Source of the DNA: UBA6522 sp965221035
GTDB taxonomy: Bacteria; Pseudomonadota; Gammaproteobacteria; Steroidobacterales; Rariloculaceae
Assembly: GCA_965221035.1 (NCBI GenBank)
Contig: OZ244860.1
Location: 744,001 to 808,000, forward strand
Length of the DNA stretch: 64,000 bases
Direction: 5' to 3'
The notes under the pieces: model-generated
Told to the model about the DNA's origin: nothing
The model's input: only the letters and a program-made list of their open reading frames with translations
The model's database searches: none
Position numbers and translations under genes: made by a program
Part shown: positions 1-7,874 of the stretch, piece by piece
Layout: each line of letters starts with the position of its first letter
Numbering within the stretch: the first letter of the stretch is position 1

Positions 1-694
1 ACGGGTCCTCACCGACCCCGAACGGGCTTCCGCCGTACAGCGCGATCCCGGGACGCACGAGATCGCCTTGGTAGTCCGGACCGAGCAATGTTCCCGCCGA
101 GGCGCCAATGGACGTTTCGACCCGAGGCAGGTGCCCGAGCAAGTCGGCGAAATCTCCCACTTGCCGCGCATTCAAGGGATCGGACGGCACGTCCGCGCAG
201 GCCAGGTGCGTCATCGCGAACCGTAGTTCCATACCGTTCAGCAACCCGGTCCGCCTGACTTCGCGCACCTCCCCGTCCGTCAGTCCCAGCCGCGACATGC
301 CGGTATCCAGATGGATCGCGGCCGGATGGCCGGGTTTCAACGTGCGCCAGTACCGAATCTGCGCGATGGAGTTCAGTATAGGTACCAGTCCCGCGTCGAT
401 CAGCGGCGCCGCCGCGCCCGGGCGCACACCCTCGAACACGTGGATGCGCGCGCCCGGCAGCAGCGCACGCAACTCGACTCCCTCCCCCGCCGTGGCGACG
501 AAAAAATCCCGGCAACCCTCGTTCCACAACCGGTCCGCGACCGGCCCGACTCCCAGGCCATAGGCATTGGCCTTTACCACGGCGCCGCAGGACGAGCCCG
601 CCGCCGCCTTGCGCAGGACTTGGTAGTTGTTCGCCAACGCATCCAGATCGACCGTCAGGAGGCCAGGCGACAGCGCTTCGGCGTGGGCGGTCAC
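1..694 (-). CDS. alr: Alanine racemase, N-terminal part (cut by window edge)
   Basis: Alanine racemase interconverts L- and D-alanine with PLP and supplies D-Ala for peptidoglycan. Read from a GTG at 694, the minus strand is open to the window edge (about 231 of the usual ~360 residues). Family landmarks appear in order: the PLP-lysine motif KANAYGLG, the IHLDTGMSRLG strand, MTHLACAD, and RPGIALYG near the cut end. The C-terminal domain with the catalytic tyrosine lies outside the window. The GTG start is preferred because only ~13 residues precede the conserved LTVDLDAL strand. The gene is divergent from the quinone-reductase-like gene at 758, with only ~60 bases between the two starts. Function is confident; alr versus a catabolic dadX paralogue cannot be decided here. 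Confidence 0.93.
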   Translation of the reverse strand, partial: MTAHAEALSPGLLTVDLDALANNYQVLRKAAAGSSCGAVVKANAYGLGVGPVADRLWNEGCRDFFVATAGEGVELRALLPGARIHVFEGVRPGAAAPLIDAGLVPILNSIAQIRYWRTLKPGHPAAIHLDTGMSRLGLTDGEVREVRRTGLLNGMELRFAMTHLACADVPSDPLNARQVGDFADLLGHLPRVETSIGASAGTLLGPDYQGDLVRPGIALYGGSPFGVGEDP

Positions 695-757
695 GCGATT
701 TAGGCTACCATACTCCCTCGCCAACCCATGGTCGCCCCCGGCCAGCTCCGCGAACCC

Positions 758-1747
758 ATGTCAGAACGTTTCACTGCACTTCGCATTCACCGTCGCGACG
801 GCGTCGTACGGACCGAATTGGAAGAACTCACGCTGGACGACCTGTCGCCGGGTAACGTGCTGATACGCGTCGAGTACAGCGGCATCAATTACAAGGACGC
901 GCTCGCCGCCACCGGCTCCGCGCCCATCGCACGGAAATTTCCGTTGGTGGGCGGTATCGATCTCGCCGGCGAAGTGCTGGAATGCGCGGACGGACATTGC
1001 CGCCCCGGAGACAGGGTGGTCGTGCTCGGGGGCGGGCTTTCGGAAAGCCGCGACGGCGGCTACTCCCGATACGCGCGGGTCGACAGCGGTCAAGTGGTCC
1101 GTCTGCCCGAGGGCATCGGCACCCGGCGCGCCATGGCCATCGGGACCGCAGGCTTCACCGCGGCGCTGGCGATACACCGTCTTGAACGCAATGACCAGCG
1201 GCCCGAATTGGGTCCCATGATCGTGACCGGAGCCACCGGCGGCGTCGGCACCATCGCCATCGACCTGCTTGCCGGGCGCGGCTACGAAGTGACGGCGATG
1301 ACCGGCAAGACCGACCGGCGCGGCTACCTGAGTTCGTTGGGGGCCACAGAGGTCATTGACCGCCGGGAGATCGAACCAGTGACCAAGCCCCTCGGGCGCG
1401 GCCTGTGGGGTGGCGCCGTGGACAACCTGGGCGGCGAGACTCTCGGCTGGCTGACCCGCACCGTGCGGCCCTGGGGCAACATCGCCAGCATCGGCCTTGC
1501 GGCGGACGCCGGGCTCTCCACCACGGTCATGCCGTTCATCCTGCGCAGCGTGAGCCTGATCGGCGTCAACATGGAGGTGGAACCGAAGCTTCGGCAACGC
1601 GTATGGGAACGCCTGGCAACGGATCTGCGCCCGCGGCACCTGGATGCCATCAACACCCGCGAAGTGCGGCTCCCCGAGCTGCCGAAGTGTTTCGACGAGT
1701 TCCTTGCCGGTTCCGTTACCGGCCGAACCGTGGTCAGAATCGACTGA
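758..1747 (+). CDS. acuI: MDR-family NADPH oxidoreductase, YhdH/AcuI type (acrylyl-CoA reductase-like)
   Basis: A 329-residue zinc-independent medium-chain dehydrogenase/reductase. YhdH/AcuI proteins reduce acrylyl-CoA to propionyl-CoA with NADPH, which detoxifies acrylate and serves 3-hydroxypropionate or DMSP catabolism. Visible features are the N-terminal GroES-like fold with SGINYKDALAATG and the following PLVGGIDLAGEV, the nucleotide-binding TGATGGVGT near residue 160, and AVDNLGGETL further on, all typical of the subfamily. An in-frame ATG at 728 would add ten residues. The ATG at 758 is chosen because its product begins as YhdH proteins do (MSERFTALRIH). The end lies 11 bases from the convergent gene at 1759. 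The exact substrate is inferred from family membership only. Confidence 0.85.
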   Translation: MSERFTALRIHRRDGVVRTELEELTLDDLSPGNVLIRVEYSGINYKDALAATGSAPIARKFPLVGGIDLAGEVLECADGHCRPGDRVVVLGGGLSESRDGGYSRYARVDSGQVVRLPEGIGTRRAMAIGTAGFTAALAIHRLERNDQRPELGPMIVTGATGGVGTIAIDLLAGRGYEVTAMTGKTDRRGYLSSLGATEVIDRREIEPVTKPLGRGLWGGAVDNLGGETLGWLTRTVRPWGNIASIGLAADAGLSTTVMPFILRSVSLIGVNMEVEPKLRQRVWERLATDLRPRHLDAINTREVRLPELPKCFDEFLAGSVTGRTVVRID

Positions 1748-1758
1748 CCATCAGCAAA

Positions 1759-2463
1759 TCAGTCCTCCGACGGGCGACGGAAGTAATAATCGAACGGCGT
1801 GCCGGCGGCTCGCGCATTGATCCAGATGGCCAGCATGCCCTCGACGATGTGGGCGGCGCTCAGCGGTCCCACGTCCAGGGCTTCCAGTCCCATGCCTTCC
1901 ACCAAGACCGCTACCCGCGCCTTAGCGTCGGCGTCATCGCCCACCAGCGGGATGGTCACCGGTCCACCCGGTTCGATCATGGTCATGTAACTCAGCGCAT
2001 TGAACGCCTTGACCACGCTGGCCCCGGGCGCCGCGGCCTGAATCAGCTCGGCGTTGGACGTCTCCACCGTGTAGTGCATGAAGCCATCGTCCCCCCTGGT
2101 GATCCGGTTCGTCGGATCAATGATGATTTTCCCCGACAAGTCACCGAGGCTGCCCGCAACTTCCGCGGCGACCTCGCCAGGAACAGCCAGCACGACCATG
2201 TCGGCTCCAACCACCGCTTCGGCCTGGGTCGTGGCCGAAGCGTTGCCCCCGGTACGTTCGACCAGTTCCGCCACGTCTTCCCTGTCAGGCTCCCGGGAAC
2301 CGTATACGATGTCGTGCCCCTGGGCGGCGAACTCGGTCCCCAGGGCACCGGCAACGTTGCCCGTTCCGATGACCGCGATGGTATCGGCGCCGGCAGGGGT
2401 ATGAAGCGCGACGCCCATCACGAGCGTTGTCAAGCCTGATAGTATTGTCCTGAACGACGGCAT
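1759..2463 (-). CDS. Secreted NADP-binding reductase, F420H2:NADP oxidoreductase-like fold
   Basis: A 234-residue protein with a Sec-like signal peptide (MPSFRTILSGLTTLVMGVAL then an AGA-type cleavage site) followed at once by a Rossmann NADP site, IAVIGTGNVAGALG. The rest follows the F420_oxidored/ProC-like domain: YGSREPDR after the second strand, a VVLAVPGEV strand, IIDPTNRIT and AFNALSYM. In the family this fold moves hydride between NADP and F420 or another small substrate in the cytoplasm, so the signal peptide is odd. The longer open frame upstream overlaps the divergent hydroxylase gene; the ATG at 2463 is the only start that yields the signal peptide. Substrate unknown. Confidence 0.7.
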   Translation of the reverse strand: MPSFRTILSGLTTLVMGVALHTPAGADTIAVIGTGNVAGALGTEFAAQGHDIVYGSREPDREDVAELVERTGGNASATTQAEAVVGADMVVLAVPGEVAAEVAGSLGDLSGKIIIDPTNRITRGDDGFMHYTVETSNAELIQAAAPGASVVKAFNALSYMTMIEPGGPVTIPLVGDDADAKARVAVLVEGMGLEALDVGPLSAAHIVEGMLAIWINARAAGTPFDYYFRRPSED

Positions 2464-2565
2464 GATTCCTACTCCCGGTAATCTACTCAAGTAATTGTTC
2501 CGATTCCCATTCAATGGTACCGCAATTGCCCGATTCGATTGAAGCGCCGCGCAGGAGGTGGGCGT

Positions 2566-4830
2566 ATGAAGCGTGAGCACTCCACAAGCGTCATGCCGAC
2601 GACGCGGCGCGAATTCATGCAGGGCGCGGGCATCACCCTGGCCGTGGGCGCTACGGGCGTCATCAGTGCCTGCGACATGACACAGGGCGATTCCTCCGCC
2701 CCCACGAGCGTCCCAGCCGTCAATGACGCCGTCACCCCCAATGCCTGGGTCAGCATCGGCGCCGATGACTGGATCACCATCCAATTCGGCGCCACCGAAA
2801 TGGGACAGGGATCCATGACCTCCGTTCCCCTGGTGCTGGCGGAGGAGATGGATGCCGACTGGCAAAGGGTGCGGGTGGAAACGGTGCGCCGCCACGACCC
2901 GGCCTACGGCAACCCGGTGGAGTTCGGATACTATGGGTTTCCCATCCTGTACACCGCCGGCAGTGCGGCGCTTCGAGGTTATTTCAACGCCATGCGCCAG
3001 GCCGGCGCGCAGGCCCGCAAGTTCCTGCTGGATGCCGCCGCGGCGCAGTTGGCGGTACCGGTGGAAGAGCTGTCAACCGAACCCGGCCGGGTGGTCCACG
3101 CCGCCAGCGGGCAAGGCCTGAGCTACGGAGATATCGCGGCTGCAGCCGAGGTGCCCGAAAGCCTGCCGGAAGTGCCCGAAAGCGAGTACAAGCCCCGGAG
3201 TGAATACCGCTACCTGGGCAAGGACGTCCCTCGCATCGACGTACCCGCCAAGACCGACGGATCGGCCGAGTACGGTATCGATGTCCAGATTCCGGGCATG
3301 GTCTACGCTTCGGTGCTGCGCGCACCCGTGGAAGGCGAGCAGCCTGCGGAGGTCCAGGACAGCGCGGCGCGTGAGGTGCCGGGCGTCATCGATGTGGTCA
3401 CCCTGCCCTACGGCGTCGCCGTCGTGGGCGAAACCGTGGAAGGCACCGTCTGGGGCAAGAATGCGCTGCAGGTGAACTGGAGCGGGAACTCCCGATTCCG
3501 CGAGGTTGAACAGGAGCGAGACCTTGACGACTACGAGGCGCGCGCCCGCGACCTGAGCTTCAACACGGACAATCCGCTCTGGCAGGACGTGGGCGACATC
3601 GATCAGGCGTTCGAATCGGCGGACCGGGTCGTGGAGGCCGTGTACCGCTCCGATCCCGCCTATCACGCCCAGTTGGAACCCATGAACGCGACAGCGAACG
3701 TTTCCGCCGACGGCCTGTCCGCCGAGATCTGGGTCAGCACCCAGACCCAGAGCCTGACCGCCATGGCGGCGGCGGAACTGCTGGATACCGATGTCGACCG
3801 CATCACGGTGAACGCGATGTACATCGGCGGCGGGTTCGGGCGCCGGGCCGAATACCGGCAAAGGAATGTCGAGGACGCACTGCTGCTGTCGCGGGAGCTC
3901 GGCCGGCCGGTCAAGGTCATCTGGAGCCGGGAGGATGACGTACGCGACGGGGTCTTTCGACCCATGGCCGCCCAGTATCTCCGCGCCGCACTGGACGCCG
4001 ACGGACGCATTACCGCGCTGCGGCAACGGGTAGCGACTCCGAGCGTCCTGAGTTACGTCAACGAACCACGCTGGCGACTTTCCGGAAACCGCGACGGCAT
4101 ATCCATGTACGGTGCCCAGATCACCCGCTACGCCATTCCCAACATCCGCGCCGAGCACGTCATGATGGAAAGGTGTTCGCGGTTGGCCGCCTGGCGCGGC
4201 GTGGCGACCAGTTACACCCAGTTCGCCAACGAATCGTTGATCGACGAGATAGCGCATCGGGTGGGTGCGGACCCGCTTGAGTACCGTCTGGATCTGACCC
4301 GGGACGATCCTGAGGGCCACTCGGTATTGCGGGAAGTGGCGGGCATGGCCGAGTGGTCGCGCCCGCGGCAAGGCACAGCCCTGGGCGTGGCCATGTCCGA
4401 CTTCGGCGGTATGGCCGTGGCCGCCGGCATCGCCGAAGTGTCGGTCAATGAATCAACGGGCGCGATCACCGTTCACCGCTACTGGATGGCCATTGACGCC
4501 GGGTTCATTATCTCGCCCCGCAACACCGAGGCTCAGATGGAAGGCAATATCGTCTTCGGCATCAGCAGCGCCCTGAAGGAACGCATCAGCGTCAACGCCG
4601 GGTCCGTGGACCAATCGAACTTCCACGACTATCCGGTGATGCGGATGAACGAGATGCCGGAACTTGAGGTCAGGGCGTTGCCCAGCGACAGGCCGCCCAG
4701 CGGCGTGGGCGAACTGGGGCTGGCGGCCACCGGTCCCGCCATCGCCAACGCGGTGTTTGCGGCTACCGGCGTGCGGTTGCGTGAATTGCCGATGACGCCC
4801 GAGCGGGTGCTGGCGGCATTGAGGGCCTGA
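2566..4830 (+). CDS. Tat-exported molybdenum hydroxylase large subunit (isoquinoline 1-oxidoreductase beta/aldehyde dehydrogenase-like)
   Basis: A 754-residue molybdopterin-binding large subunit of the xanthine oxidase family, IorB branch. These enzymes hydroxylate N-heterocycles or oxidise aldehydes and pass electrons to a 2Fe-2S partner. The N-terminus has a twin-arginine motif TRREFMQG, a hydrophobic stretch and a lipobox-like ISAC, suggesting a Tat-exported lipoprotein. Molybdopterin motifs include GATEMGQGS, YIGGGFGRR near residue 420 and SGVGELG, which holds the probable catalytic Glu. An AGGAGG site 6-7 bases upstream fixes the ATG at 2566; a TTG at 2539 lacks a site. No 2Fe-2S subunit gene is nearby. 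It shares a ~100-base divergent promoter region with the reductase at 1759-2463. Confidence 0.85.
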   Translation: MKREHSTSVMPTTRREFMQGAGITLAVGATGVISACDMTQGDSSAPTSVPAVNDAVTPNAWVSIGADDWITIQFGATEMGQGSMTSVPLVLAEEMDADWQRVRVETVRRHDPAYGNPVEFGYYGFPILYTAGSAALRGYFNAMRQAGAQARKFLLDAAAAQLAVPVEELSTEPGRVVHAASGQGLSYGDIAAAAEVPESLPEVPESEYKPRSEYRYLGKDVPRIDVPAKTDGSAEYGIDVQIPGMVYASVLRAPVEGEQPAEVQDSAAREVPGVIDVVTLPYGVAVVGETVEGTVWGKNALQVNWSGNSRFREVEQERDLDDYEARARDLSFNTDNPLWQDVGDIDQAFESADRVVEAVYRSDPAYHAQLEPMNATANVSADGLSAEIWVSTQTQSLTAMAAAELLDTDVDRITVNAMYIGGGFGRRAEYRQRNVEDALLLSRELGRPVKVIWSREDDVRDGVFRPMAAQYLRAALDADGRITALRQRVATPSVLSYVNEPRWRLSGNRDGISMYGAQITRYAIPNIRAEHVMMERCSRLAAWRGVATSYTQFANESLIDEIAHRVGADPLEYRLDLTRDDPEGHSVLREVAGMAEWSRPRQGTALGVAMSDFGGMAVAAGIAEVSVNESTGAITVHRYWMAIDAGFIISPRNTEAQMEGNIVFGISSALKERISVNAGSVDQSNFHDYPVMRMNEMPELEVRALPSDRPPSGVGELGLAATGPAIANAVFAATGVRLRELPMTPERVLAALRA

Positions 4831-4853
4831 GACGTCCTGCGGCGGAGCCTGAC

Positions 4854-4870
4854 TCGGGGGCGCGCCCCGA
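4854..4870. terminator. Possible bidirectional stem-loop between convergent genes
   Basis: A 6-bp GC-rich stem (TCGGGG pairing with CCCCGA) with a 5-base loop sits in the 54-base gap between the convergent hydroxylase gene and the regulator gene. It has only a weak T tract (AGTTTC), so rho-independent termination is possible but not strongly supported. Confidence 0.3.
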
Positions 4871-4884
4871 AGTTTCAAGGTCGA

Positions 4885-6144
4885 TCATTCCCGGACCTCG
4901 ATTTCCTCGACACCCCAGATCGGCCGATAGTCGAGAGGGGCCTTGTAGACCAGCATGGCGTCCAGATTGATCCGATCAAAACCGGTGACTTCGTATAGCG
5001 CCTCAAACGCCGGTGCGGCATTACGGCCGTCCCGCGCCACCGCTCCCATCACGTCCTCGAGCTGGCTCATGTCTTCCAGCGTCGAGATGGCGTGGGCGGC
5101 ATGCATCAGCCCGGAGTCCCTTGTCCCGGCCACGATCAGGAACTGGTTGCCATCGGGTCCCGGGAACGTCGACACCAACCCGTAGTCCTCGTAGTTGCCC
5201 GCACCGGGTATGCCGGCGCCACTGGTATAGCTTTCCCCTGTTCGCACGTTCCGCAGTTCGTCAAAACTGGCCCCAACCCGCAATCCGGAGGCCGCAAAGA
5301 CAAAATCCATCAACGTTCCCAGGGCGCTGATGTACCCCACGTACAGGACATGCTGGTCCTTCAGGTCCGCGACCCGCAGTTCGGTCATGGTGGTGATCCG
5401 GACATCCTTGTCCTCGGCGTAGACGATACGGAGCAACTCGCTGAGGGCGAAGGCGCTGCCCTGCGGCAGGTAGGTCAGGTCCAGGTCCATGTAGTTCGCC
5501 AGTAATTCCGGTTCGTTGACAAACAGGTCGTCAAGATCGTCGCCGGAATTCACGTCGAACTCGCGCACCAGCCGGCGAACCATCCCGTACTCGTCCAGCT
5601 CCGCGAAGATGAAGTAATCCCCAACCACCACCAGGAGCGGCAGGTCATCGTCGAGAAATTCTGCCCAGACCGGGGTTCGAGTCAGCTCCCGGGCGGTATC
5701 CGAGTCCGACGATCCGGTGCGCCAGCCCATCATCACGACGAGATTGACCAGCAGCAAGGCGGCGATCGCGCCCATCCACAGGGGCGACACGACCCTGCCA
5801 GGACGTTTTGCGGCGGATTCGTCCGGGGTGGCCACGGCCAGGCGATATTCTCCCCGCGGGATGTAGAGACGCTCGCCGTTGCCGGGCGGATGTGACGTGT
5901 AGTACCTGTCGAGCTTCTGGCGCAAATTGTGAACGTAGACTCGGACAAAGGCGTCCTGGCCGGGATCGAAATCACCGTCCTTGCCGAAAACGTCGGCGGC
6001 GATCTCCATTTCCTTGGGCGGCGAATCGCGCTCCGAACGCTCGACGAGGTATTCCAATAGCCGCGCATAGGAACGCGAGCGGCCCAGGGCGCCGCTTTCG
6101 GCAATTCGGCGAGCCTCCTCGGCAATGACGTTGGCTTCCGGCAT
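4885..6144 (-). CDS. Membrane-anchored winged-helix regulator-like protein with an unknown C-terminal domain
   Basis: About 419 residues. Residues ~10-95 match the winged-helix module found at the N-terminus of many membrane regulators: a YARLLEYLVE helix, VFGKDGDFDP, then an Arg-rich recognition segment NLRQKLDRYY and a wing ending IPRGEYRLAV. One transmembrane segment follows (MGAIAALLLVNLVVMMGW, ~residues 127-145). The ~270-residue C-terminal part is presumably periplasmic and has none of the TPR or beta-propeller repeats usually attached to this module; I do not recognise it. Start: the ATG at 6144 has an AAGGG site 7 bases upstream, unlike a TTG at 6168. The gene is divergent from the PepSY gene and could regulate it. 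A one-component sensor is the inference. Confidence 0.65.
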   Translation of the reverse strand: MPEANVIAEEARRIAESGALGRSRSYARLLEYLVERSERDSPPKEMEIAADVFGKDGDFDPGQDAFVRVYVHNLRQKLDRYYTSHPPGNGERLYIPRGEYRLAVATPDESAAKRPGRVVSPLWMGAIAALLLVNLVVMMGWRTGSSDSDTARELTRTPVWAEFLDDDLPLLVVVGDYFIFAELDEYGMVRRLVREFDVNSGDDLDDLFVNEPELLANYMDLDLTYLPQGSAFALSELLRIVYAEDKDVRITTMTELRVADLKDQHVLYVGYISALGTLMDFVFAASGLRVGASFDELRNVRTGESYTSGAGIPGAGNYEDYGLVSTFPGPDGNQFLIVAGTRDSGLMHAAHAISTLEDMSQLEDVMGAVARDGRNAAPAFEALYEVTGFDRINLDAMLVYKAPLDYRPIWGVEEIEVRE

Positions 6145-6201
6145 CCCACACCCTTGCGGTCGTCCCAATACCGAACGACAGAGTCAACACTGGCAAATTT
6201 T

Positions 6202-6230
6202 AACCGTTAATAAACCGTTTGTAACTGATT
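6202..6230. promoter_or_regulatory. Phased direct repeats, candidate operator
   Basis: AACCGTT occurs at 6202-6208 and 6213-6219 (11 bases apart, one helical turn), with a degenerate copy AACTGAT at 6223-6229. The repeats lie in the AT-rich divergent region between the winged-helix gene and the PepSY gene. In-phase direct repeats are the usual target layout for winged-helix regulators of this kind. No binding evidence exists; the assignment is inference from position and spacing. Confidence 0.35.
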
Positions 6231-6380
6231 GTTTTGATGCAAAAACACTAGCATGCATCGTTGATTGGCCGGTGGCGGGCCACCACTTGGCAGGATTTCG
6301 ACACGCATTGATGCCGGTTGTGACCGAGCGGCTCCGCGTCGCGTAGCATGCTGATACCATAGAGGCAAGGCGAGTGTCTT

Positions 6381-7874
6381 ATGATCAGATTGCTGTTCCT
6401 GGTCCACAGGTATCTGGGCATCGCCCTGGGCGTGGTGATCTCGCTGTGGTGCCTGTCCGGTTTCGTGATGATGTACGTCCAGTATCCGGAACTGGATGAA
6501 GGCGAGCGGCTCGCCGGCCTGGAACCGCTGAATCTGGCCGGCTGCTGCCGCCTCCCCGACGACTTCGGCAACATCCCGATCGACCGGCTGCGTGTGGAAA
6601 TGATGGGTGGCAGTCCGGTGCTGCGGCTGGTCGACGGACTCCGGCAGTACGTGATCGATCTGCACAGCGGCGAATATCTCCCTGAATTCGGCGAAGGCCA
6701 GGCTTACACCGTCGCGGCGAGCACGGCTGCCAGTTACGGCCTCGCGGGTCGCCCGCGGTTGCTCGACCTGATCCACCAGGACCAATGGACGGTTTCCGCG
6801 GCCTACCACGTCCATCGACCCCTGTATCGCTTCACCATGGATGACGGGGCGGGCACGCAACTGTACGTATCGAGCACCACCGGCGAAGTCGTCCAGATGA
6901 CCGACTTCGGCCAGCGTTTCTGGAACTGGATGGGCGCCGTGGTTCACTGGCTTTACCCGACCGTGCTGCGCCAGCATACCGCGCTGTGGCTTCAGGTGGT
7001 GATCTGGCTGTCCATCGTCAGCCTGTTTCTGACCGTCGTCGGCATTTATATCGGGCTGCGGCAATACAAGAGACGGCGCAACGGCCGCAGGTCGCCGTAC
7101 CGCGGCTGGGGACTCTGGCACCACTATGCCGGTTTGTGCTTCGGGCTGCTCACGCTGACCTGGCTGTTCAGCGGCCTGTTTTCGGTCAACCCGTTCGGGG
7201 CGTTGGAAGGTCGCGGCTTCGGCATGGAAAACCAGCGGCTCAGGGGTGAAATTGTGGATTTCGCCGGGGCCCGCGAATTTGTTCGCGCGCTTCCGGTCGA
7301 GCGGATTCCGGCCGACACCGTGCGCCTTGAAATGTCGGTGGCGGGAGGTGAGCCCTTTGCCGTTGCCGCGGACGGTGATGCCCGGCTGGTGCGGCTGGAT
7401 CCGCGCACGCTCGATCCCGTTCCCCTGCCGGACGAGTACTACGCCAGGGCGGGATCGCTGATGCGGCCCGACATTGCCGTGGCGGAAGCAGGATGGCTGG
7501 CCGAAGATGACGCCTACTATTACGACCACCACGAAAAGAGGCGTTTCCCCGTATTTCGGATTCGCTACGAAGACGGTGAACGATTCTACCTCGATGGCGT
7601 CACCGGAGAACTCGCCTACGTGGCCGATCGCGACCGTCAGTGGCTGCGATGGATATTCCTCGCGCTGCACAGGGGGGATTTCTCGCAACTGGTCCGCACC
7701 CGGCCGATCTGGGACCTGATGATGTGGCCGCTGATGCTCGGCGTCACGGTGGGCGCGCTCACCGGAACCTGGCTGGGCATCAGGCGCCTGGTTCGGTCCT
7801 CAACGATGTCGGCGCGGGCGTCTAGAGTTCGTCCGACCAGGCCTTTGTCTCGATCAGCTCCTTCAGCCGGTTGA
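6381..7874 (+). CDS. PepSY-associated transmembrane protein
   Basis: A 497-residue inner-membrane protein of the PepSY-TM family. There are four hydrophobic segments: residues ~5-30 (with the family motif LVHRYLGIALGV), ~205-230, ~248-272 (LWHHYAGLCFGLL repeats the His-containing motif) and ~450-475. Large periplasmic PepSY-like domains lie between the first and second pairs. Conserved histidines in the membrane segments suggest haem or metal redox, as in family members thought to reduce iron-siderophore complexes next to TonB receptors. The last 53 bases overlap the 3' end of the convergent E2 gene. Start: the first ATG, with a purine-rich AAGGCGAG upstream. Exact substrate unknown. Confidence 0.75.
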   Translation: MIRLLFLVHRYLGIALGVVISLWCLSGFVMMYVQYPELDEGERLAGLEPLNLAGCCRLPDDFGNIPIDRLRVEMMGGSPVLRLVDGLRQYVIDLHSGEYLPEFGEGQAYTVAASTAASYGLAGRPRLLDLIHQDQWTVSAAYHVHRPLYRFTMDDGAGTQLYVSSTTGEVVQMTDFGQRFWNWMGAVVHWLYPTVLRQHTALWLQVVIWLSIVSLFLTVVGIYIGLRQYKRRRNGRRSPYRGWGLWHHYAGLCFGLLTLTWLFSGLFSVNPFGALEGRGFGMENQRLRGEIVDFAGAREFVRALPVERIPADTVRLEMSVAGGEPFAVAADGDARLVRLDPRTLDPVPLPDEYYARAGSLMRPDIAVAEAGWLAEDDAYYYDHHEKRRFPVFRIRYEDGERFYLDGVTGELAYVADRDRQWLRWIFLALHRGDFSQLVRTRPIWDLMMWPLMLGVTVGALTGTWLGIRRLVRSSTMSARASRVRPTRPLSRSAPSAG

